Source: Stagonosporopsis chrysanthemi
Lineage: Eukaryota > Ascomycota > Dothideomycetes > Pleosporales > Didymellaceae
Direction: 5' to 3'
DNA length: 39,351 nucleotides
Assembly: GCA_022560025.1 (NCBI GenBank)
Contig: JAFISE010000235.1
Location: 1-39,351, forward strand
Under the pieces are notes generated by a model that searched no databases, had not been told where the DNA came from, and saw nothing but the letters and a program-made list of their open reading frames with translations. Of the stretch, positions 1-9,048 are shown piece after piece. A program made the position numbers and the translations under genes. Each line of letters opens with the position of its first letter. The stretch's first letter is position 1.

Positions 1-149
1 ATTTATATATACTCTATTCTTTAAAGAAAAAGAAATAAATATAAAAGTATAAGAAAGTAAGTATATTAATAAAGAATACTAAAGAAGTCTAGAAGGCATA
101 GGAATCTACTATAAGGTATATAAGAATACTAGAATAGCTATAGTATGCA

Positions 150-270
150 AATCTCTATTCTTATAAGTCTTGTATTAAAAGATACTTTAAAACTACCTAT
201 CTATATACTCTAGAAACATATCTTTATATACTATAAGATTTAGAGTAAAGGTACTCTAAGTAAGATATAA
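150..270 (+). repeat. Unidentified degenerate repeat, copy 1 of 3
   Basis: A segment containing GATACTTTAAAACTA near 180-195 recurs in inverted orientation at about 3180-3290 and, more diverged, in direct orientation at about 8690-8800. Similarity continues on both sides of that core, for example the CTCTAGAAAC-like and TTAGAG/ACTAAG-like parts. The three copies mark a repeat family that RIP has degraded. I could not read a convincing protein from it, so its class is unknown. It may belong to the same element type as the copia ghost further right. Confidence 0.5.
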
Positions 271-700
271 GGTTATACTAAGACAAACATCTGTTAGATA
301 ATTGTTAAAGAGTAGGAGTTTAAGAATTAATATTTTAGTAAGTTTAGAAACTATTTATTTAAAGAATATTAAAAGTAATATTTATTATATAACTTCTAGA
401 TCTGTAATTATAGTGTAAGTAGTATTTATAGAGCTTAAACAAATATTAACTATAGTAATATTACTATATAAATACTATATTCAGCTAAGTACTATATAGT
501 TCTTTATAAGAATAGTAGAGTCTTTAATAAAGTAATTAAGATACTAAGAGAACAAAGTAATAGATTTAATAAAAGTAGTAGTCTACTTAGTAGTAAAAAG
601 CTTACTTTTATAATATTAGTAGAAGGATTTAATTAAGCTTATAATTAAACTAAGATATTACTTTTTATACTTTATAATATAAAATTAAAGTATTAACGTA

Positions 701-751
701 CCTTACAGGCAAGCTAGCTACATAGGTAAGCTAGCTACTTTTACTAAGACC
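701..751 (+). repeat. Left terminal inverted repeat of pogo copy A
   Basis: It begins CCTTA and contains AAGCTAGCTACATAGGTAAG followed by CTAGCTACTTTTACTAAGA. It matches the reverse complement of 2529-2578 with only a few, mostly C/T or A/G, differences. A diverged version of the same end is found at about 8242-8292 for copy C. Confidence 0.85.
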
Positions 752-2528
752 TTATTAAAACACACTCTCTATAACAATACCTTTTTAATAATAATTAGAT
801 AGATATATTAAAAGAAGCTTAGATGCAGCTTATACTTTGAGCTCTTAAATAAAACGCAAATCTATCTAAGCAATACGCTATAGCTATTTATAAAGTACTT
901 TAAAGCACGCTAAGCACGTAATGTACTAAATAACTTTTACATGCTAATGCTATTACAAACTTAGGAGTACTAAATAAGAATAAAAAGAAAGTAGTTGTTA
1001 AGTATATACTTAACCTAGACGTGCAAGGATTTGCCCTCTAGCTGTTAGCTATAGCTAATATAGCTAATTCTTTGCGTGCTAAGCACAGTCTAAGCTATAT
1101 TAGCTTAAACTAGCCTATTATATTTATTAAGTATTAGCTAGAGCTTAAAGTAAAGTTTAATTAGAAGTATAACTACAAAAGAGCTATATATAAGAACTCT
1201 AAGATACTTAAATGCTAGTTCTACTTAGTAGAGAATACTAATGCTAAGTATAGTATCTTAGATAATAACACTTACAACTTTAATAAGGCTAGCTTTATTA
1301 GAAGTATTATATTAATAAAAGCTGTTGTTATAGCTTTAGAGAGAGAAAAAAGGCTAAAGTTAGTCTAGCTAAGTAACTAGAAGTAGACAATAGTTATTAA
1401 GAGTATTAATACTAAAGATTAGACTATCCTGCTCCTTATTATCTTCTAAGACAAGCACTATCTCTTAGACTTGTACTAAGAAGAGGATCTACTACAAGAC
1501 TAGATTATTAGAGTCTTTACTAACAGCTAGACTACTAATAATCTTATTCTAGCCTAGTTAAAGCACTTTAACACGTATACAAAGAATTCTAGTGTTAGCT
1601 TCTACTGCTAACTAGTTATTTATAGCTATAAGAGCTATAACTTGCTTTAATTCTAGCAATACTATAAAGATAACAAGATTATAACCTTTTATATACCTCT
1701 TTACTTATTACACTTTCTATAGCTACTTAATATAGATTGTTTTAGCTCTTTAAAGTAGGCGTAGAGGTGCTAAGCTAAAGTGCTTATGCGCTAAGCTAAA
1801 GTGCTTATACGCAACTAGATTACACATATAACTAAGACTATATTTCTGCTATGCTTTATATACGCCTATAATACTTTAATTATATCTAGTAATATTTAAC
1901 AAAAGTTTTAAAGCGCTATATTAGCTCTCTTTAACCTAGAACAGGTAATAATAGCTCTGAATATAAAGCTTTGCACTCTATTACTCTAACTACTAACTAA
2001 TAACAAGCCTTAATAAGTATAAATACTTAGTAATATTCTAGAGTTTAGATTGCAATTAACTCTAATTTAAGAGAAGTACAAGAAGCAGAAGAGTAGCTTA
2101 CTAAGTTTTAATTTAAGCGCGTTAAAGAACTATATAAATTAGAGAGCAATTTTATTATATAAGCGAGTTTTAGTATTATAATAGATTTGTAAGCTTTTAG
2201 CTACTAATAAGACAGCTATATAATATAAATTAGACAGAAAAAGATATATTAAGATAAAAGAGCCTATTATAGTTAAAAATAGTCTTTAACTAGCTACTTT
2301 AAAAGAGCTTAGGGTGCGTAGAAAGAAGAAGAAGGCAAAGAGGTAAGTGTAAGCTAAAGGAGGTAAGCTATCCTAATAACACTGTAGACAGTGCAGAGAG
2401 AGTAGATATAATATGCAAACGTACAAGAATAAAGTAATAAAAGGCTCTAAGTAATATTATAGGTTAATCTGCTCTGTAAAGAGCTAAATTATAGTATTAT
2501 AGGCTATAGTAGAGTAGGTTTTACTCGA

Positions 2529-2578
2529 CTCTTAGTAAAAGTAGCTAGCTTACCTGTGTAGCTAGCTTCTTTATAAGG
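2529..2578 (-). repeat. Right terminal inverted repeat of pogo copy A
   Basis: This is the inverted counterpart of 701-751. It reads TCTTAGTAAAAGTAGCTAGC on the plus strand, followed by TTACCTGTGTAGCTAGCTTC, and ends in TAAGG. Confidence 0.85.
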
Positions 2579-2689
2579 CATTTTAACTCTTTTTAAAATC
2601 TACTTTACTATATTTTTATAACTAAGTTAATATAAAAAATTTAAGACTAAAATCTAGTATAGTAATAAAAGATTTAAAGTAGATAAAAC

Positions 2690-3420
2690 TTATACAAAGC
2701 TATTATATAAGTCTTTTTAGACATTTAAAGTATTTCTTATATTTATAGCTAGGTAATTAAATTATTATAAGAAATTTAAAAAGTTTTTATTTATAACTTA
2801 TATATTGTAAAACAAGTTTACTTATATAAATCTTTTATAATTCTACTTACTAATATTTAATATATAAGAGCTTTAGTAGTTTGATTATCCTGTATATTAA
2901 TAGATAGTAAGCTAAGTCTTATAAAAGTATATTAAAAATCAACAAAGATAAAATCTCTTTGCAAGCTTAAGATATTAAACAGAGTCTTTTATATCTATAA
3001 GACTTAAAAGTGTTTACTTATAAATTTAATAGTCTAAAGCTTAGAGAGTTATACTAAAAGCTTTTTAAAAATAAATAGACTGTATAATATAAGAACAAGA
3101 CTATTTCTTTAAGCCTACTTTGTACTACCTAACAACTACCTAACTTAGATCTGTCTTCTAACTGCTCCTTAGTATAGTCTTCTCTAAGCTTCTAGGTATA
3201 AGAAGGCAAGTCTCTATAGAGTTTAGATAGATAGTTTTAAAGTATCTTTTTATACAAGACCTATAGAAATAGAGATCTAGTCTTGCAGTTTATCTTAGTG
3301 CTTCTATATACCTTGTAGCAGATACTTATACCTTTTAAACTCTTCTAGCATCTTGTATTATTATATATAATATACTTTATATTTAATAGAATAGTAATTT
3401 TAGTATTAATGAATTTCTTA
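2690..3420. other. Degenerate AT-rich remnant, unidentified
   Basis: This RIP-degraded stretch contains the inverted copy (about 3180-3290) of the repeat seen at 150-270. Minus-strand frames can be read only in short pieces broken by stops and gave no recognisable domain. It is likely part of a retroelement, but I cannot assign it. Confidence 0.4.
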
Positions 3421-3527
3421 TTTACTTTATTAAGGTTATCTGTTAAGAAAAGCTTCTAAGTACTATTTAATTACTTGCTAAGAATAAATACAGTAATAAG
3501 AGGTTTGCTAAAGCAAGGCTAGGAAAT

Positions 3528-3945
3528 AGGTAGGAGTTAGATAGGGGTAAGGTACTGTTACATAATACTCTAACCTCTACCTAACCTTTACCTATGCTAA
3601 GTCAATACTAAGTAGGTAGAGGTTAGGTTATCTCTACTTAGAGTTAGAGTAGAGTAGAAGTTATACTAATATTATAGAAGATTTTATCCTATAGCAAGAG
3701 AGCTAATTATTACTACCTATTATTATATACTATAGTAGGCTTACTCTAACAGAGTTATTTTGTAGCAAGATAAGCTATTTATTACGACTTAAAATTACGT
3801 ACCCTAGTAGGTACTTCTAACCTAACTCTAACCTAGGTCTGTAGAATCTAACCTCTACTCCTAGCCTATACAACCCTAACCTAACTACTGTTCTAAGGTC
3901 TGTGCAACCTCAACCTAACTTCTACCTACTGCTAGATACTCTAAA
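3528..3945. repeat. Cluster of CCTAACCT-type repeats in both orientations
   Basis: Motifs related to TCTAACCTCTACCTA recur. They appear inverted near 3528-3560 (TAGGTAGGAGTTAGATAGGGG), as a close palindrome (TAACCTCTACCTA near 3571 against TAGGTAGAGGTTA near 3613), and again in direct orientation near 3812-3935. The outer copies are inverted relative to each other, about 400 bp apart, as in a MITE-like or foldback element. The TTAGGT/CCTAAC flavour is telomere-like, but there is no regular TTAGGG array. The call as a mobile element is inference. Confidence 0.45.
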
Positions 3946-4839
3946 CCTATTTGCTAGCCTAGCTAGAGCTAGTAGTAAAAAGTGTAGATATAGTCTATCT
4001 ATTTTAGAAGCTAAGAGTAATAATAAGTAGTATAGAGTAGACTATCTATGTTAAAGGTTAAGTAAGTATTTAACAACCTAGATTATTATATAAATTAAAT
4101 ATATACTATAAAAGTTATATTTTACTTTAATATATACTACTAGATAAACAATACTAAAGTTAAACAATTCGAGTTGATTAAATAGAACAAAGATTTTACC
4201 TATTAATTGGTAGTATTATACTATACTTAAAAACAAGTAAGTTAAACAATACTCTTAAGCTAGTACTATGTTTATTTAGTACTTTTCTTTAGCTTAAAGC
4301 TTATATCTAGTTAGTAGTAACTTATTACTAGACTATTTTTTTATATTGAATTATAACATACTTATGCTATTTTTAAGACTTTATCTACTACTTTTAAAGC
4401 TGTGTTAATATTACTAGCTAAAGTTCTTATATCTTAATTGTTGTTTTCTTATATATAATAAATATATCTATATTAAAACTATTCTTAACTATATTTTAAT
4501 TTTTTTATACTAATATAGTACTTTATAGAGATTTATTATATCTAGAAAGTATAGTAAGCTAAAATAGTATTAAGTTAGATAGTAATTATAGTAGATAAAT
4601 AATATTGTATCTGTATCTTTTAGAAGGTTCTTGTCTAATCTAGGTTCTAGGAGAGGCTTCTGCACGTTCCTTAGCAGATCTATTACTTAATCTATTCTTT
4701 TAATACCTCTTATTAAATATACTCTTTTAACTTAGAACTTTATTATATACTGTGTAAACTAGTTAATTAACTCTTTAAAGTAAGGTCTTCTAGTTACCTT
4801 TATATCTTTATAAGCAAGATATTCTCTAGGATACTCTTT

Positions 4840-5760
4840 TAGCCTTTAACAAGTCTTAGCTAATTATATAAGCTAGCTTATTTACTTATTAATAGTAACC
4901 TTATAAACTTCTCTATAATTATGTTATTAATCAAGAAATATTCTTCTTTAATTATTTTGCAAAGAACTTTTTATTATAACTAGTAGTAATATATATTAGT
5001 ATACTAGCGCTAGGTTTATAGTTTAGCTATACTTATAGTAACTAGGTATATTGTCTATATATTATTATGTTTAATTGTTATAGTTAGGCTACTTAGAGTT
5101 ACCTAGAGTTTCTTTAGTAATTACAAGGTAATTATTGCTTTCTATGCTACTTAAAACAGTACTAAGAGCTTAGCCTTAGTAGTAGACACTGTAACTATAA
5201 CTTACTTATCTACTCTCTATATAATAAGTCTTTTAAATAGGTTAACTATATATTCTTATAAACTGTTTTAGTTAATAGTGTTATTAGTAAATAATATATT
5301 GCTTGCAACTTTAAGTTTTTCGCTTTATCTAAAATTAAGTAATAGATTTCTTGTCTTTTATATATACAAAAGTACTTAATTAGTAGTATCTAAGTATTTA
5401 TTACGTAGATTAGTTAGAGAATATATAAGTCGCAATATAGCAAACACTTTAGTAAGTTAAGTAGTTACTACTATAAATAATAGAGATCTAATTTTTTGCT
5501 AATAATAATTAATCTCTAGTACTTTAGCTAGGCTATGTCTAAGCTTAAGTTTAATTTTTAATATTAGCATATTATACTCTATATTTTTTCTAGTTACTAA
5601 TTAATTATTCTTATCAACCTATATTGCTTATAATAGTTAAATAGTCTATTACTAAATATTTTACTAGACTTTTAAACTAAAAAACTAATAATATACTCTA
5701 TAGGTAAAAGAAATACTAAGTAAGATAATTACTTTTACTACGCTCTTAATAAACTACTCT
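4840..5760 (-). mobile_element. Ty1/copia retrotransposon remnant (end of RT and RNase H)
   Basis: Read on the minus strand, a ghost polyprotein follows the copia order. A segment resembling the end of reverse transcriptase lies near 5300-5480 (TKVFAILRLIYSLTN, where the family has rPDIAFAVSRLSRFLTNP-like sequence). Next is VTVSTTKAKLLVL near 5160-5195, corresponding to the RNase H motif STTEAE. Then comes TNIYYY near 4985-5005 (family HVDIHHHWLR) and NNIIIEKFIRLL near 4890 (family NMIADGFTKAL). Glu to Lys, His to Tyr and Gln to stop changes fit RIP. Gag, integrase and LTRs were not found; the element is cut off at the 5819-6052 insertion. Confidence 0.75.
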
Positions 5761-5827
5761 CTATATTGAAATACTTCTTTAATACTACTCTTTAGACGTA
5801 TTAAAAAAAGCTGTTATCGAGCTTGTA

Positions 5828-6043
5828 GGACTCTACACCGGTGATCGAATTGATTGATCAGTACTTTTACTATAGATCAGACGAAATGTCATTATATACA
5901 AAGGAAATATTCAGTAGTCACGTGTTTGTAGCCAAGCCGCGCACGTGAGTACTCAAGCGAGAAGCTCGGAGCTTCTCAGTAGTAAGCCAAACGAACGAGC
6001 ACCTCATGGGTGAGCCATCTGATCAAGCTCAAGCTAACTAGCT
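5828..6043. mobile_element. 216-bp non-mutated insert with 9-bp flanking direct repeats
   Basis: This is an island of ordinary base composition, with CpG sites kept, inside the RIP-degraded block. The 9-mer GAGCTTGTA lies directly on both sides (5819-5827 and 6044-6052), like a target-site duplication. The insert has two CACGTG palindromes (near 5920 and 5942), a perfect hairpin GAGAAGCTCGGAGCTTCTC (5959-5977) and an imperfect CAAGCTCAAGCT/AGCTGAGCTTG palindrome at its right end. There are no clear terminal inverted repeats and no ORF. It is probably a young non-autonomous insertion; a SINE or MITE origin cannot be decided by eye. Confidence 0.5.
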
Positions 6044-6049
6044 GAGCTT

Positions 6050-6560
6050 GTAACAAAAGCTTAAATACAGCTTGCACTCTAAGCTCTTAAACAAGACGCA
6101 ACTCTCTCTTAGTAACATGCTGCTACTATCTATAGAGTTCTTTAAGCTACACTTAGTTAATAACACATAGAACAACCTTCTTGTACTAATTCTATAGCTA
6201 ACTTACAGAGATTAGATAATAATAAAGAGAAGGTAATTGTTGAATATATTCTTAAGCTAGGCATGCAAGGATATAGCTCCTAGCTAGTAGATATAGCTAC
6301 TATATCTAATTCTCTACTTACTAAGCATAGTCTAAGCCTTCTTAGTGTAAACTAGCTAAGTATATTTATTAAGAAACACTTAGAGCGTAAAGTTAAGTTT
6401 AATTATAAGTCTAACTATAAGAGAGCCTTTTATAAGAACTCTAAGGTTCTAGAGAGCTAGTTTAGCCTAGTAGCTAATATTAAATAGAAGTATAATATCT
6501 AGAATAAAAACATATACAATACTAATAAGACAGGCTTTATAATAAGCTAGATCTTCTAAG
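6050..6560 (+). mobile_element. Truncated pogo-like element (copy B), 5' part
   Basis: The sequence is homologous to bases 815-1310 of copy A: AAGCTTAAATACAGCTTG near 6058, VEYILKLGMQGYSS near 6242, KHSLSLLSVN near 6320, RAFYKNSKVLES near 6425 and NTNKTGF near 6520. It lacks the terminal repeat and the catalytic C-terminal two thirds. It ends just before the 378-bp element at 6575. Stops and G-to-A changes show RIP. It points toward copy C, so the two truncated copies are head to head around the inserted element. Confidence 0.75.
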
Positions 6561-6574
6561 AAGTATAGCAAGAA

Positions 6575-6952
6575 CTAGACTAGCAAATAGGTCTCTATAT
6601 TAAGATCTTAGAATCTGCAATATCTCTATTAGCGTATGCTTAATCTAGATGATAAGTAGCTTTAATTATAGCCTTAACTTAGGTCTATCTTTTATATATA
6701 CAGAAACCTTAGATAACTCTTTTAGCTAGCTAGATATCCTAGATTAGAGCTAAATATAGAGACCTATCTCTTAGCAGCCTAGGTTATTGAATAACTTTCT
6801 TTCTATTAGACTATTAGATATACCTCCTACATATAAAATATAAGTCTATATTATAGCTACAAATTAAACTAACAACCTTTAGAATTAGCTATAAAATAAC
6901 AGAGATATCCCTAATTTAAGATCCTAGTAAAGAGACCTATTTGCTAGCCTAG
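6575..6952. mobile_element. 378-bp non-autonomous TIR element with 6-bp target duplication
   Basis: Inverted repeats of 36 bp (6575-6610 and 6917-6952) start CTAG and share CTAGCAAATAGGTCTCT and GATCTTA with only a few A/G or C/T differences. The 6-mer CAAGAA lies directly outside both ends (6569-6574 and 6953-6958). No coding sequence is readable inside, so it is MITE-like. A 17-nt match to its terminus, ACCTATTTGCTAGCCTA, also occurs at about 3947-3963, suggesting another fragment. It is inserted at the junction of pogo copies B and C. Confidence 0.75.
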
Positions 6953-6958
6953 CAAGAA

Positions 6959-8292
6959 CTTAAGATTTATAATATAGTTAACCTAGTTATATATAAAGTC
7001 TTTAGCTTAGCGCCTATATAGCTTCTTTAAAGGGGTAAAACATCCTATATTAAGTAGCTGTAAGAAGTGCAATAAATACAGAGGTATATATATAGTAATA
7101 AACTTGTTATTATAATATTTCTAGAAATCTAGCAAGTTATAGCTCTTATAACTATTAATAACTAGTAGATAGTAGCTACTAATAGTATACTTTTCTGTAT
7201 GTGCGTTAAAATACTTTAACTAGTTAAGACTAAGTTTATAAGTAGTCTAGCTGTTCTTAGAAACTCTAATAACCTAATTGTAAGGTTCTAGTTGCAGGCA
7301 ATAGTATTTACTTTACACTAGAGTAGATAGGATAAAGATAGCGATATTAATATTTAAGAATAATACTTGTTCTCTGTCTATCTAGCTAAGTGCGCAGGTT
7401 TTGCGCACCTAGCTTGCTTGCACTAACTTATTATAGCATAGCCTTAGAGTATTACAACACTATAACAGACTTTACAGTAGCTTTGTTATACTAATTATAA
7501 AGTAGATTATCTTCTTTATACTAGTTTAAGAGATAGTTATAGCTCTAGAAAATAATAAATAGTAGAAAAGCTTACCTTTTAGTATTAATACTATTAATAA
7601 CTATTGTCTTCTTTTAATTACTTAGCTAGACTTACTTTAGTTGTCTTTGTCTCTCTAAAGCTGTAACAACTGCTCTAGTAGAGATCTAGCTTATTACAAA
7701 GCCTGCTTTATTAAAGTTGCAAGTATTATTATCTTAGATGCTATACTTAGCTTTAATCTTAGCTACTAGGCTAAACTAGCCCTAGCTTACCTTAGAATCT
7801 TTACAAAGTGCTCTCTTATAGTTATATTTGCAATTAAACTTTACTCTAAGCTCTAGTTAGTGCTTAACAAATATACTAGGCTAGTTTAAGCTAATATAGC
7901 CTAGACTGTACTTAGTATGCAAAGAATTAGCTATATTAGCTACAGCTAACAGGTAGAAAGTAAATCTTTGCGCGTCTAACTTAAGTATATACTTAACAAT
8001 TACCTACGTTTTATTATTATCTAGTCTTTACAAGTTAGGTATTATATTAGCACGTAAAGGTTGTCTTGTATAATAATTAGATAGTATCTTTTAAGAAACG
8101 CTATAAATTACTATAGTGTGTTGCTAGGAAAAATTTACTTCTCTTTTAAGAGCTTAAAGCGCAAACTATATTTAATATTTATTTAACGTGTCTCTTTAAG
8201 CTTGTTAGCAAGGTATTTATATAGGTAAGGTAGTTTAGTAAGATCTTAGTAAAAGTAGGCAGCTTACCTATATAGGCGACTTGCTAATAGAG
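6959..8292 (-). mobile_element. Truncated pogo-like element (copy C), minus strand
   Basis: On the minus strand it begins with a diverged pogo terminus (about 8242-8292, AGGTAAGCTGCCTACTTTTA). The ghost transposase then follows in order: VKYILKLDAQRF-like sequence near 7990, NCKYNYKRAL near 7830, NFNKAGF near 7710, KEDNLLYN near 7505, and after an insert LLVINSYKSYNLL near 7150 and LLNIGCFTPLKK near 7030. Catalytic DGHES has become NSYKS, the Asp-to-Asn, Gly-to-Ser, His-to-Tyr and Glu-to-Lys set expected of RIP. The 3' terminus is missing. Confidence 0.8.
7283..7490. mobile_element. 208-bp insert inside pogo copy C
   Basis: Comparison with copy A shows extra sequence between the ghost motifs EDNLLYN and the next alignable block. 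The insert is flanked by CTAATTGTA (7274-7282) and CTAATTATA (7491-7499), a 9-bp direct repeat with one C/T-type difference. No terminal inverted repeats are evident. The middle holds a strong hairpin at 7383-7413 with 13-nt arms (AGCTAAGTGCGCA/TGCGCACCTAGCT). No ORF is present. It is probably a small non-autonomous element. Confidence 0.5.
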
Positions 8293-8689
8293 TATATTAT
8301 TATACTAATATAAACTTAGTTTAAAAAATTCTAGTATTACTAAAAGATGTTTTAAACGTTAATTTTTCTAAATCAACTAACTATAAGTAGTCTTTATATT
8401 TTTTTTATATAATATATTGTAAATTAAAGTGTTAGAATCTATAATTTAGAAAAAAAATTACTTTAATCTTTAGTTATTGAAAGTCTTTAACTATTATAAT
8501 TATTATAGTTTAATATAAGTGTCTTTTTTATTAGTATAGTAAATAACTTTTTAAAACTTTATAAAGTTAGTAAAAGAAGACCCTAACAATATTACTACAA
8601 AGCTATTACTTGTCAGCAAATCGTTTAATATATAATATAGTATATTAACTTAGACGTAAAAAGAGTCTAAAAAGAACAAGTATTTATTA

Positions 8690-8800
8690 GAGATAAAAAT
8701 ACTAGAGTAAGCTATACTAGACAAGTCGCTATTTCTATAAGTCTTATATAAAAGAACACCTTAAAACTATGTGTCTAAACACTAGAGAGGCACTTCTTAT
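8690..8800 (+). repeat. Unidentified degenerate repeat, copy 3 of 3
   Basis: It is related to 150-270 and to the inverted copy at 3180-3290 through CTATTTCTATAAGTCTT followed by AAAACTAT-like sequence. It lies at the right edge of the AT-rich block. Confidence 0.4.
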
Positions 8801-8830
8801 TATACTATAGAGTAACAGAGCTTAGGCTTT

Positions 8831-9048
8831 CTGTGGTATCAGGAAAAAGTAGAGTCCCTAGCCGGTGCGTGGGCCAGTGTTTAGAAACCCTATTCCGCTA
8901 TTGATAACAGATGCGCACAGAGCAATCTTCTCTTACTAAGGCAAAGGAGCCTGCTTATTGACGCAATCTTTGTTCCTATTCTCGGTGACATGCCTGTCAA
9001 ATCCCTCTCTGCACTGACCAGGGACTCTACTTTGCCCTGATACCACAG
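8831..9048. mobile_element. MITE-like element with 29-bp inverted repeats
   Basis: The left arm (8831-8859) starts CTGTGGTATCAGG and ends AGTAGAGTCCCT. The right arm (9020-9048) is its inverse with 2 mismatches. Weaker inverted similarity extends another 15 or so bases inward, to about 8875. The interior is not coding and is not RIP-mutated. I see no convincing target-site duplication. It sits exactly at the border between the AT-rich block and normal-composition DNA, about 870 bp before the ABC transporter start codon. Confidence 0.75.

Larger units (their letters stand above)
701..2578 (+). mobile_element. Fot1/pogo-like DNA transposon, RIP-inactivated (copy A)
   Basis: Terminal inverted repeats of about 50 bp (701-751 and 2529-2578) carry a repeated AAGCTAGCTAC motif and TTTTACTAAGA. 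The length, 1.88 kb, matches Fot1-type Tc1/mariner elements. A ghost transposase reads on the plus strand: VKYILNLD near 1000, then the first catalytic motif near 1270-1296, where the family's YNFDETGF appears as YNFNKASF. Next come EEDLLQD near 1480, WLKHF-like LKHFNTYTK near 1560, the second catalytic region near 1625 and the LLNIDCF region near 1720 (family LLQPLDVGCF). Catalytic Asp codons are mutated and stops are frequent, so it is dead. The flanks do not show a clean TA duplication on the right. The family assignment rests on ordered motif matches. Confidence 0.85.
1..8800. other. AT-rich, RIP-degraded transposon block
   Basis: The stretch is strongly AT-rich and dominated by TpA steps, with almost no CpG, and has no open frame above 60 codons on either strand. 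Where ghost transposon proteins can still be read (pogo transposase, copia polymerase), arginine and glutamine codons have become stops, Asp and Glu have become Asn and Lys, and Gly has become Ser. That is the C-to-T and G-to-A pattern expected of repeat-induced point mutation in ascomycetes. The right edge is sharp: base composition becomes normal between about 8800 and 8850. The block is probably silent heterochromatin; that part is inference. Confidence 0.9.

Noticed and set aside
3780..3945. True telomeric repeat array
   Set aside because: CCTAAC-like units are irregular and lack a TTAGGG period; called only a repeat cluster.
7380..7415. tRNA-like or SINE promoter boxes in the 208-bp insert
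   Set aside because: The hairpin has no anticodon-arm context and I could not find convincing A and B boxes.
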